Below are positions 1-4,267 of a stretch of 5,994 bases of DNA, piece after piece. Positions within the stretch are counted from its first letter, which is position 1. Each line of letters opens with the position of its first letter. The DNA lies in contig JBDKJQ010000076.1 in NCBI GenBank assembly GCA_039796495.1, positions 1 to 5,994 on the forward strand, given 5' to 3'. The notes below the pieces were generated by a model that saw only the letters and a list, made by a program, of their open reading frames with translations, ran no database searches and was not told the DNA's origin. The translations under genes were made by a program, and so were the position numbers. This stretch comes from ARS1285 sp039796495 (lineage in GTDB: Archaea > Nanobdellota > Nanobdellia > Pacearchaeales > GW2011-AR1).

Positions 1-137
1 AGAAACTCCTCTAATTCGTTTTCATTAAGCCCTTCGACGTAGGTTCGTATCTGTTCTCTATTTTGATCGGGAAGTTTTTCAATTTCTCCAAATAATTGCT
101 TCTTTATTTCGTCCGCCTGCTCTTTGGTGAATGACAT
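1..137 (-). CDS. Partial acidic helical protein, N-terminal 45 residues (function unknown)
   Basis: An open frame runs from an ATG at 137 off the left edge of the window, so only the first 45 residues are visible. The fragment starts MSFTKEQADEIKKQLFGEIE and is rich in Glu, Lys and Gln. It looks like two or three amphipathic helices, ending in an ELEEF stretch. No catalytic motif is present in this part. From memory, similar N-terminal helical segments precede a HIT-type nucleotide hydrolase domain in some DPANN proteins, but the decisive part lies outside the window, so this is only a suggestion. A TATA-like box about 26 nt upstream and the absence of a ribosome binding site fit a leaderless transcript starting at this ATG. 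The gene follows the 184-residue hypothetical gene on the same strand after a 44-bp gap. Confidence 0.75.
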   Translation of the reverse strand, partial: MSFTKEQADEIKKQLFGEIEKLPDQNREQIRTYVEGLNENELEEF

Positions 138-158
138 ATTTTTTTGAAGAAGGTGAAG

Positions 159-168
159 ATTATAAATG
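159..168 (-). promoter_or_regulatory. TATA box for the left-edge gene
   Basis: The minus strand reads CATTTATAAT here. Its centre is about 26 nt upstream of the ATG at 137, the usual archaeal TATA-to-start-site distance. Transcription should therefore begin at or next to the start codon. It lies in the 44-bp gap after the stop of the upstream minus-strand gene, so the left-edge gene probably has its own promoter. Confidence 0.55.
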
Positions 169-181
169 TTTTATTTTATCG

Positions 182-736
182 TTAGTTTGATTCTTTTCTT
201 AATAGATCACCATTTGCTGTAGAATACAGTATTGTTCTTAGATCTTCTTCTAAACCCTTCTGAAACGGTTTGATATCCGGTTTTGTGGGATTAAAATTTC
301 CTTGTCCGTCGTATTCATGAAGCGCGGATAATTGGTTTGCAAATTCTTTTCTGGGGGTTATATATAGTATTCTTTTTCCTTTCCTCCACCGATCATAGCC
401 TGAAAATTGCACGACTGCTTGTAACGAAGATACTTCTGTTATTATGCGTTGAAAATCGAGGATATACAACGGCAATGGTTTTTCTCTTTCTCTTTCTTCG
501 ACCTGAATATACGGAGCGTGATTAAAATCAGAATGTGCAATACATTCCAGCGTTACGTCGGGTGTAGTCCGAGGAAGAATACCTTCAAAAAAAATATTAA
601 GCTGCTGGTAGGGACAAATAACGATTAATCTGGAGTTGGTCGGTGCAGAGGGATATCTACTCAAACTTCTTCCTAAAGAAGTTTGATAATCTCTTTGAGT
701 GTCTGACTTTGTTCCTCGTGTCAATACAGAAGGCAT
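182..736 (-). CDS. Hypothetical protein, 184 aa, no recognised family
   Basis: I do not recognise this protein. It is soluble, with no signal peptide or membrane segment. Residues 1-35 are polar and Ser/Thr/Arg-rich and probably disordered. From residue 36 a more ordered pattern begins, with hydrophobic strand-like segments (SRLIVICPYQQLNIFF, LPLYILDFQRII, KRILYITPRKEF) separated by charged loops. This suggests an alpha/beta fold. A charged EEREREK stretch lies near residue 80, and the tail is acidic then basic. No metal-binding or nucleotide-binding motif stands out. The start is well supported, because there is no other methionine in the frame and a TATA-like box lies about 30 nt upstream. 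The gene follows aEF-1beta on the same strand after a 54-bp gap. An 11-bp perfect inverted repeat covers codons 17-26. Overlapping frames on the other strand are shorter and less protein-like. Confidence 0.7.
   Translation of the reverse strand: MPSVLTRGTKSDTQRDYQTSLGRSLSRYPSAPTNSRLIVICPYQQLNIFFEGILPRTTPDVTLECIAHSDFNHAPYIQVEEREREKPLPLYILDFQRIITEVSSLQAVVQFSGYDRWRKGKRILYITPRKEFANQLSALHEYDGQGNFNPTKPDIKPFQKGLEEDLRTILYSTANGDLLRKESN
661..686. repeat. Perfect 11-bp inverted repeat with 4-nt loop inside a coding region
   Basis: TCAAACTTCTT (661-671) is followed by CCTA and then AAGAAGTTTGA (676-686), the exact reverse complement of the first arm. It lies 50-76 nt after the start codon of the 184-residue hypothetical gene. 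Its mRNA would form an 11-bp hairpin with a UAGG loop. It could be an RNA regulatory element, a dimeric protein binding site, or chance. The sequence alone does not decide. Confidence 0.7.
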
Positions 737-762
737 ATTACTCGAATGCTCTCCTCGCGTTT

Positions 763-770
763 GTATAATG
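763..770 (-). promoter_or_regulatory. TATA-like box for the 184-aa hypothetical gene
   Basis: The minus strand reads CATTATAC, centred about 30 nt upstream of the ATG at 736. It is a weaker match than the other TATA boxes here. A GAGGAG stretch between box and start is too far from the ATG to be a convincing ribosome binding site, so a nearly leaderless transcript is the better reading. Read-through from aEF-1beta is also possible. Confidence 0.4.
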
Positions 771-790
771 AATTAATTTTATTCTTGTCA

Positions 791-1063
791 TTATCCAAAT
801 GCTCGTCGAAAATCTATAATCTCTGCGGAGCTGACGTGTTTAATTGTCGCAAGCTCTTTTTCAAAAATATCTGTCGGAAGTGATTCGTCTATAGAAAATC
901 CGGCAATCAGTGCAATGAGTCCAAATGCAATTGGCTCTTTTTCAAAGCGTGGATTTTTTCCCTGTTGCTTCTCGATTATGTTTTTCGCCTGGTTTTCTAT
1001 CTCTTGTAGATTAGTCTGAGGAGATTCTGGCATGATTTTTATTTTTAGTAACGCGGTTCCCAT
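791..1063 (-). CDS. ef1b: Archaeal translation elongation factor 1-beta (aEF-1beta)
   Basis: This is the guanine nucleotide exchange factor that recharges aEF-1alpha with GTP after it has delivered aminoacyl-tRNA to the ribosome. It acts in the cytoplasm. At 90 residues it has the normal length for the archaeal protein, which corresponds to the C-terminal exchange domain of eukaryotic eEF1B. The family pattern is clear: an opening strand MGTALLKIKIMPESP (residues 1-15), a helix, the conserved EPIAFGLIALIAGF segment (43-56), an acidic turn, and a closing strand near the C-terminus ending in FRRAFG. The fold is a compact ferredoxin-like alpha/beta domain. A TATA box centred about 25 nt upstream implies a leaderless transcript. 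The same box also faces the divergent Cys-rich gene. Confidence is high because motif order and length both agree. Confidence 0.93.
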   Translation of the reverse strand: MGTALLKIKIMPESPQTNLQEIENQAKNIIEKQQGKNPRFEKEPIAFGLIALIAGFSIDESLPTDIFEKELATIKHVSSAEIIDFRRAFG

Positions 1064-1084
1064 CTAGAAGTGTAAAAAGAGATA

Positions 1085-1092
1085 TTTATAAA
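1085..1092. promoter_or_regulatory. Palindromic TATA box shared by divergent genes
   Basis: TTTATAAA is its own reverse complement. Its centre is about 25 nt from the aEF-1beta start (1063, minus) and about 31 nt from the preferred start of the Cys-rich gene (1120, plus). No better box for either gene lies in the 56-bp gap, so one box probably serves both directions. Simultaneous use would be limited by competition for the transcription factors TBP and TFB. Confidence 0.6.
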
Positions 1093-1101
1093 CTATTCTA
1101 T

Positions 1102-1118
1102 TCTTTTATGTCAAAAGA
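1102..1118. promoter_or_regulatory. Inverted repeat between TATA box and start of Cys-rich gene A
   Basis: TCTTTT and AAAAGA flank a 5-nt spacer (ATGTC), just before the preferred ATG at 1120 and over the expected transcription start. The paralogous gene at 2796 has a longer version (CTTTTCTT/AAGAAAAG) in the matching position. Such a site could be an operator that blocks polymerase, but a 6-bp A/T-rich repeat is weak on its own. Confidence 0.35.
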
Positions 1119-1119
1119 G

Positions 1120-1185
1120 ATGGCAAAGAAAAAATCACGAAATGTTTCTCGAAAGAAAAATAATTTTACGTTATTGAATATTGTT
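1120..1185 (+). repeat. 66-nt direct repeat, copy 1 (anchor segment)
   Basis: The first 66 nt of this gene are identical to 2796-2861, including every third codon position. They encode the basic tail and the start of the membrane helix. Identity ends abruptly at base 67, and the two sequences then diverge within the helix. Confidence 0.95.
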
Positions 1186-1707
1186 TTGTTTATTCTACTG
1201 GTGTTGGCTATCCTGTGGATCTGCAGTTACTATTCTTTGGAAAAGTCTTCCTCTCTGAAAGGAGAATTGGGGACGCTCGGTCCTGGAGGAATTGGGAGTG
1301 AAAATGCAATGCTCCCTGGTAAATGTGTCTGTGATGGAGATAACATTGTGTGTTTTGGAGAGGTTGTTAAGGATTGTCATGAGTACACCTATGATCTTAA
1401 TCCTCCTCCTGGAGAGAAATATCCAGTTACCTGCACTTGTTATCAATGGTCTGGAGCCAATAGTGGCAATCCTTATTGTGGTAGTCCTGGTGGAGGTGCA
1501 TTAAGTTGTGGTATTCGAGTCAGTTCCCCTGCTTATCCTTCTTGTACTGCGGATAGTGATTGCAACTCGCGAGAGGTTTGTGTTTCAGATTCGGATTTGG
1601 GATGTTATAATGTGGGTGTTTGTGAGGAATGTGGCCGCGATAGTGATTGTCCTTCAGGAAAAGTATGTGTGGGATGCAGATGTGAAACTCCGGATAATGG
1701 ATTATAA
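1120..1707 (+). CDS. Membrane-anchored Cys-rich surface protein A
   Basis: The function is unknown. The predicted protein has 195 residues. A basic cytoplasmic tail (MAKKKSRNVSRKKNN) precedes one hydrophobic helix at about residues 16-38. This is a signal-anchor arrangement, with the rest of the chain outside the cell. A Gly-rich linker follows, then an ectodomain with 18 cysteines, an even number compatible with nine disulfides. The C-terminal part carries DSDC-type repeats (CTADSDC and CGRDSDCPSGKVC), spaced like small disulfide-rich modules. A frame start at 1108 would add four residues. I prefer 1120 because it matches the paralogue exactly and because the TATA box at 1085-1092 predicts transcription starting near 1115, after the 1108 ATG. 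The first 66 nt are identical to the paralogue at 2796. A T-rich tract after the stop may terminate transcription. Confidence 0.85.
   Translation: MAKKKSRNVSRKKNNFTLLNIVLFILLVLAILWICSYYSLEKSSSLKGELGTLGPGGIGSENAMLPGKCVCDGDNIVCFGEVVKDCHEYTYDLNPPPGEKYPVTCTCYQWSGANSGNPYCGSPGGGALSCGIRVSSPAYPSCTADSDCNSREVCVSDSDLGCYNVGVCEECGRDSDCPSGKVCVGCRCETPDNGL
1639..1691 (+). repeat. Conserved 3' Cys-module repeat, copy 1
   Basis: This segment matches 3369-3421 at 50 of 53 positions, including uninterrupted runs of 25 and 18 nt. It encodes the C-terminal DSxCPSGKVC..CRCETP module. It is separated from the other shared block by sequence that does not align between the two genes. Confidence 0.9.
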
Positions 1708-1710
1708 TCT

Positions 1711-1730
1711 CCTTTTTTCTCTTATATTTT
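1711..1730 (+). terminator. T-rich tract after Cys-rich gene A
   Basis: A run of six T residues and further T-rich sequence begin a few bases after the stop codon, with no hairpin. Archaeal polymerase commonly terminates at such tracts. The next gene has its own TATA box, which supports a transcript end here. Confidence 0.4.
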
Positions 1731-1751
1731 ATCAGTTCATAACCATAATTC

Positions 1752-1759
1752 TTATAAAG
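1752..1759 (+). promoter_or_regulatory. TATA box for the RPA-like gene
   Basis: TTATAAAG is centred about 44 nt upstream of the start at 1800. Transcription should begin near 1781, giving a leader of roughly 18-20 nt. Most genes here look leaderless. This one has room for, and contains, a GGTGA ribosome binding site. Confidence 0.5.
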
Positions 1760-1791
1760 AAACGGAAATTATTCCTCTCATTATAAAAAAG

Positions 1792-1796
1792 GGTGA
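1792..1796 (+). promoter_or_regulatory. GGTGA ribosome binding site for the RPA-like gene
   Basis: GGTGA matches the core complement of the archaeal 16S rRNA 3' end and lies 3 nt before the ATG at 1800. The same motif appears before the YdjM-family gene at 3487 with the same 3-nt spacing. This helps choose that gene's start. Confidence 0.65.
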
Positions 1797-1799
1797 CTA

Positions 1800-2729
1800 A
1801 TGGATAACTACCTTCAACTTGTTCAGCTGATTGCTGAGAACTCCGGCATTTCTCGTGATGAAATTGAGCGGAGGATTGAGGCTAAACAGGCGAAGCTTTC
1901 CGGGCTTATCAGCAGGGAGGGCGCAGCCCAGGTTATTGCTGCCGAACTCAATATTAATTTTGACAAGCAACTCTTGAAAATTGCGCATATTGTTCCCGGT
2001 ATGCGGAAGATTAATCTTGTGGGAAAAATTATCACTCTGTTTCCTATCCGCGAATATAACAAAAATGGAAGAAGCGGTAGAATCGGCAGTTTTATCCTTG
2101 CTGATGAAACCAGCAATATCAGAACTGTGTTATGGGACGAACATCATATTGATCTGATTTCGAAAGGAGATATCGTGGCTGATTTTGTTGTCGAGATTAC
2201 GAATGCCAGCCTGAAAAATGGCGAGCTACATTTAGGAAGCTTTTCGGAATTGAAAATTTCTGATAAGGATATAACGACCACTGTTTCTGAGAAGCCTACT
2301 GTCAAAAAATCTATTTATCATTTCATGCCTTACGATAATGTTTCTACGCGCGCATTTATTGTTCAGATGTTTGAGCCGAAATTTTTTGAAGTGTGTCCTC
2401 AGTGCCGGAAAAAGGTAGGCGAGACAAAAGAATGCATGGAGCATGGAAAAGTTGTTGCTGAACGGCGGGCGCTGGTTAGCATTGTTATTGACGACGGAAC
2501 AGAATCAATCAGAGGAACCTTGTTTCATGATGTGCTTGAGCGACTCATGCCGCGCGAAACTTTGGAAAATGCTGAGCTTTTTACTGCACAGAAAAAAGAA
2601 TTTTTGGGGAAAGAAGTTTTCATCAGTGGGAGTGTGCGCAGGAATGCATTATTCAATAGCAATGATTTTATTGTCTCTGATATCAAAGATGTTGATCTTG
2701 ACCGTTTAATTGAAGAGCTTGAGGCCTGA
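1800..2729 (+). CDS. Archaeal RPA-like single-stranded DNA-binding protein
   Basis: It is predicted to bind and protect single-stranded DNA in replication, repair and recombination. Residues 1-55 are helical and match the N-terminal region typical of archaeal RPA (AKLSGLISREGAAQVIAAEL, 31-50). An OB fold follows at about 70-155, with the hallmark VGKIITLFPIREYNKNG, GSFILADET, IRTVLWD and NGELHLGSFSE segments. A second OB-like domain spans about 182-305. It contains a zinc-ribbon insertion with C199, C202, C212 and H215 (CX2CX9CX2H). This is followed by strands such as RRALVSIVIDDGTESIRGTLF, of which the last few residues complete a hydrophobic strand. The tail is acidic (DRLIEELEA), as is common in proteins that recruit partners. 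The length of 309 residues is in the range of archaeal RPA subunits. The start follows a GGTGA site. It lies between two Cys-rich paralogues with no visible functional link. Confidence 0.9.
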   Translation: MDNYLQLVQLIAENSGISRDEIERRIEAKQAKLSGLISREGAAQVIAAELNINFDKQLLKIAHIVPGMRKINLVGKIITLFPIREYNKNGRSGRIGSFILADETSNIRTVLWDEHHIDLISKGDIVADFVVEITNASLKNGELHLGSFSELKISDKDITTTVSEKPTVKKSIYHFMPYDNVSTRAFIVQMFEPKFFEVCPQCRKKVGETKECMEHGKVVAERRALVSIVIDDGTESIRGTLFHDVLERLMPRETLENAELFTAQKKEFLGKEVFISGSVRRNALFNSNDFIVSDIKDVDLDRLIEELEA

Positions 2730-2732
2730 AAC

Positions 2733-2741
2733 TCTTTTTAT
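2733..2741 (+). terminator. Short T-tract after the RPA-like gene
   Basis: TCTTTTTAT begins 3 nt after the RPA stop codon, with no hairpin. It is a plausible but minimal archaeal termination signal. The downstream paralogue has its own TATA box 23 nt after the stop. Confidence 0.3.
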
Positions 2742-2751
2742 TAACCAAATA

Positions 2752-2759
2752 TTTATAAA
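2752..2759 (+). promoter_or_regulatory. TATA box for Cys-rich gene B
   Basis: TTTATAAA, within ATATTTATAAA, is the same palindromic box found before paralogue A. The flanking ATA on the left and the T-rich, CTTTT-containing stretch on the right also match, so the promoter seems to have been duplicated with the gene. Transcription is expected near 2783, leaving a leader of about 13 nt. Confidence 0.6.
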
Positions 2760-2762
2760 TTC

Positions 2763-2787
2763 CTTTTCTTTTATTAATTAAGAAAAG
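2763..2787. promoter_or_regulatory. Inverted repeat (putative operator) before Cys-rich gene B
   Basis: CTTTTCTT (2763-2770) and AAGAAAAG (2780-2787) are perfect reverse complements separated by 9 nt. They lie between the TATA box and the ATG. The predicted transcription start falls inside the right arm, so the repeat would act mainly as DNA, for example as a binding site for a dimeric repressor. Gene A has a shorter version in the same place. Confidence 0.45.
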
Positions 2788-2795
2788 AGTGTGTA

Positions 2796-2861
2796 ATGGC
2801 AAAGAAAAAATCACGAAATGTTTCTCGAAAGAAAAATAATTTTACGTTATTGAATATTGTT
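2796..2861 (+). repeat. 66-nt direct repeat, copy 2 (anchor segment)
   Basis: This is the second copy of the anchor-coding repeat, identical over 66 nt to 1120-1185. The copies are 1,676 bp apart in direct orientation, with the RPA-like gene between them. Recombination between them could delete or duplicate that gene. Confidence 0.95.
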
Positions 2862-3437
2862 CTATTCATTTTTTTGGTATTGGCAGTGGTTTGGATTTTT
2901 AGTTTTTATTCTTCACAAAAATATTCCCGTAATTTGAAGGGAGAGCTCGCTTCTGGGTCTCTATGGGGAGTAGATGCAACTATTAGTAGTAGTTGTACGA
3001 GGCAGGAAGAGTGCGGAGCTGTTTTTGTTTATGAGGGTTTAAGTGGTCGTTGGACATATCCCTCCTGTTTGCGATGTGAGGGGAATTATATTCCCGGTTT
3101 TGTGGAGGGGACCTGCGTCGCTGCTGGGAAGGGTGCAGTATGTAAAGCAAATGAACCCTACGCATTTTGTCAAGGTAATGTTCTGAGAAGTATTGAAGCC
3201 GATTACTATTGCGATGCGAACCAAGGATGTACGGGGTTTGAGTTTCCTGATCTCAATGATTATGAGAGTGAGGATTGTAGTCCTGGTGTTTGCGTTGATC
3301 AACATAGTGCTGAGGATGATGGTTTTTTCGGGTGTTATTCATCAGGAAGTTGTGCAGAGTGTGGCAGTGATAGTCATTGTCCTTCAGGAAAAGTATGTGT
3401 TGCATGCAGATGTGAAACTCCTGATTCCGGACTTTAA
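2796..3437 (+). CDS. Membrane-anchored Cys-rich surface protein B, paralogue of A
   Basis: The function is unknown. This 213-residue paralogue of the protein at 1120 has the same basic cytoplasmic tail, a single signal-anchor helix at about 16-38, and the LKGEL juxtamembrane motif (47-51). The ectodomain has 18 cysteines, the same count as in A. Residues 52-155 do not align with A. Similarity returns at about residue 160, with DC..GVCV....GCY..G.C.ECG. The last 30 residues match A at 24 positions, including DSHCPSGKVC and CRCETPD. The middle has its own Cys pattern and aromatic stretches (GRWTYPSC, ADYYC). There are no catalytic motifs, so a structural, adhesive or binding role is more likely than an enzymatic one. 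It has its own TATA box and a nearby inverted repeat. The YdjM-family gene starts 49 nt later and may be co-transcribed. Confidence 0.85.
   Translation: MAKKKSRNVSRKKNNFTLLNIVLFIFLVLAVVWIFSFYSSQKYSRNLKGELASGSLWGVDATISSSCTRQEECGAVFVYEGLSGRWTYPSCLRCEGNYIPGFVEGTCVAAGKGAVCKANEPYAFCQGNVLRSIEADYYCDANQGCTGFEFPDLNDYESEDCSPGVCVDQHSAEDDGFFGCYSSGSCAECGSDSHCPSGKVCVACRCETPDSGL
3369..3421 (+). repeat. Conserved 3' Cys-module repeat, copy 2
   Basis: This is the counterpart of 1639-1691, differing at three positions. It encodes the shared C-terminal Cys module that ends both proteins. Confidence 0.9.
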
Positions 3438-3476
3438 TTTCCAAAAATTTATTAACCTGTCTTTTATTTTATGTAT

Positions 3477-3483
3477 GAGGTGA
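3477..3483 (+). promoter_or_regulatory. GAGGTGA ribosome binding site, decides the YdjM-family start
   Basis: GAGGTGA directly abuts an ATG at 3484, leaving no spacing, but lies 3 nt before a second ATG at 3487. The RPA-like gene uses GGTGA with exactly 3 nt of spacing. The second ATG is therefore the more likely start. Confidence 0.6.
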
Positions 3484-3486
3484 ATG

Positions 3487-3939
3487 ATGTTAGTCCGAAC
3501 GCATGTGGTTTTTTCGATTTTTTTTATCCTTATTTTTTTACCGCATGTGAGCAACAGCTGGATTTTTGTTGTTATGACAATGATCGCGACGATTGTTCCT
3601 GATCTGGACAGTAAATTTTCAAGTTATGGGAGACACATTATCTTTCGGCCGTTGCAATTTTTTGTCACGCATCGTGGCATCATTCACAGCTTTACGACTG
3701 CATGTTTGCTTTCTGTGGCTGTCGCTGTGTTTTATCCGGTTGCAAGTTTAGGCTTTTTTTTAGGATATGGTGTCCATCTGTTGTGCGACGCATTTACCAA
3801 AGAGGGTATTCAGCCGTTCTGGCCACTGAAAATGAAGAGTAGCGGTCCGATAACGTCGGGAGGAAGAGTTGATGAAACACTTTTCATCACGATGATTGGT
3901 GTGGATATCTTAGTCTTTCTTGTGATTTTTGTGTTTTGA
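3487..3939 (+). CDS. YdjM-family (DUF457-type) membrane-bound metal-dependent hydrolase
   Basis: This integral membrane protein has 150 residues and four to five hydrophobic segments. The polar residues typical of the YdjM/DUF457 family are all present: an early histidine in the first segment, a PDLDS motif (about 38-42), THRGIIHS (61-68), and GYGVHLLCDAFTKEGIQPFW (93-112). These His and Asp residues look like a metal site at the membrane face. The family is usually annotated as a membrane-bound metal-dependent hydrolase, and its natural substrate is not established. E. coli YdjM is under LexA control, but nothing here shows such regulation. An alternative ATG three bases upstream would add one Met. 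The gene follows Cys-rich gene B closely, so co-transcription is possible. A weak TATA-like AATTTATTA near 3446-3454 could also serve it. Confidence 0.82.
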   Translation: MLVRTHVVFSIFFILIFLPHVSNSWIFVVMTMIATIVPDLDSKFSSYGRHIIFRPLQFFVTHRGIIHSFTTACLLSVAVAVFYPVASLGFFLGYGVHLLCDAFTKEGIQPFWPLKMKSSGPITSGGRVDETLFITMIGVDILVFLVIFVF

Positions 3940-3966
3940 TTTTTCCTTGGAGCACAGAAAATCAAA
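3935..3966. repeat. A/T-rich 9-bp inverted repeat spanning the YdjM-family stop codon
   Basis: TTTGATTTT (3935-3943) pairs with AAAATCAAA (3958-3966) across a 14-nt loop, and the TGA stop lies in the left arm. It could form a weak hairpin at the mRNA 3' end. Archaeal termination does not usually need hairpins, so its role, if any, may be in mRNA stability. Confidence 0.35.
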
Positions 3967-3984
3967 TCTGTTTTAATCAAAATA

Positions 3985-3992
3985 ATTATATA
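3985..3992 (+). promoter_or_regulatory. TATA box for the small two-helix membrane protein
   Basis: ATTATATA is centred about 26 nt before the ATG at 4015. No ribosome binding site lies before the start, so the transcript is probably leaderless. Confidence 0.55.
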
Positions 3993-4014
3993 GGTCTGGA
4001 TTATTTATTTAGTT

Positions 4015-4266
4015 ATGAAAGAGGATATTGAAAGCATAAAAGAAAGGAACAAGAGAGTAGAAGCAGACAAAGCGTGGGAAGTAAGTTTCACAAGAAGATT
4101 AATTATTGCTTTGATGACGTATATTATTGTCGTGATCTTTCTTTGGTCGATCAGTGCTCCAAAACCTTGGCTTAATGCAATGGTTCCAACAGCAGGTTTT
4201 ATTCTTTCAACGTTAACTCTTTCTTTTTTCAAAAAATGGTGGCTTGACAATCTCTATAAAAAATAG
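4015..4266 (+). CDS. Small two-helix membrane protein (conserved hypothetical, 83 aa)
   Basis: The function is unknown. Residues 1-22 form a charged helix, probably a short coiled coil (IKERNKRVEADKAWE). Two membrane helices follow, at about 29-46 and 53-72, joined by a tight SAPKPWLN turn, and the tail is basic (FFKKWWLDNLYKK). Both ends are predicted to be cytoplasmic. I recall closely similar small proteins, with the RVEADKAWE..TRRL and NA.VP..GF.LSTL.L patterns, in many CPR and DPANN genomes, where they are annotated as hypothetical. That is memory, not a search. An opposite-strand frame of similar size covers the same region, but this strand has the sensible topology, the TATA box and the family-like sequence. 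Its last Lys codons provide a T-run on the opposite strand, just past the converging Elp3 stop codon. Confidence 0.8.
   Translation: MKEDIESIKERNKRVEADKAWEVSFTRRLIIALMTYIIVVIFLWSISAPKPWLNAMVPTAGFILSTLTLSFFKKWWLDNLYKK
4258..4263 (-). terminator. T6 run downstream of the Elp3 gene
   Basis: On the minus strand six T residues lie 4 nt after the Elp3 stop codon, inside the last two Lys codons of the converging gene. This is a plausible minimal archaeal terminator for Elp3, and it means the two transcripts overlap at their ends. Confidence 0.35.
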
Positions 4267-4267
4267 T

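Noticed and set aside
337..525. Plus-strand 62-codon frame opposite the 184-residue hypothetical gene
   Set aside because: It starts with hydrophobic and low-complexity sequence produced by the T/C-rich complement of Glu/Arg codons. It has no TATA box or ribosome binding site and is fully inside a longer, better-supported gene.
1508..1786. Plus-strand alternate frame over the 3' end of Cys-rich gene A, with a similar frame at 3193-3483 in gene B
   Set aside because: Both frames are open because the two genes share sequence there. The TGT cysteine codons shift to Val/Ile-like codons. Neither has a start signal, and their similarity follows from the true frame.
1823..2116. Minus-strand frame opposite the RPA-like gene
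   Set aside because: It is a shadow of the strongly conserved RPA sequence, with no promoter and no recognisable motif.
2737..3457. TTTATTAACC occurring after both the RPA-like gene (2737-2746) and Cys-rich gene B (3448-3457)
   Set aside because: A 10-nt A/T-rich match with no further similarity around it is compatible with chance in this composition.
1800..3939. A functional system linking RPA, the Cys-rich pair and the YdjM-family protein in DNA damage or DNA uptake
   Set aside because: The genes have separate promoters and the RPA-like gene looks like ordinary housekeeping. The E. coli YdjM link to LexA does not transfer to an archaeon without a regulatory site. Proximity alone is not enough.
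4005..4250. Minus-strand 81-codon frame opposite the small membrane protein
   Set aside because: The plus strand has a TATA box at the right distance, a sensible two-helix topology and a family-like sequence. The minus frame has none of these.
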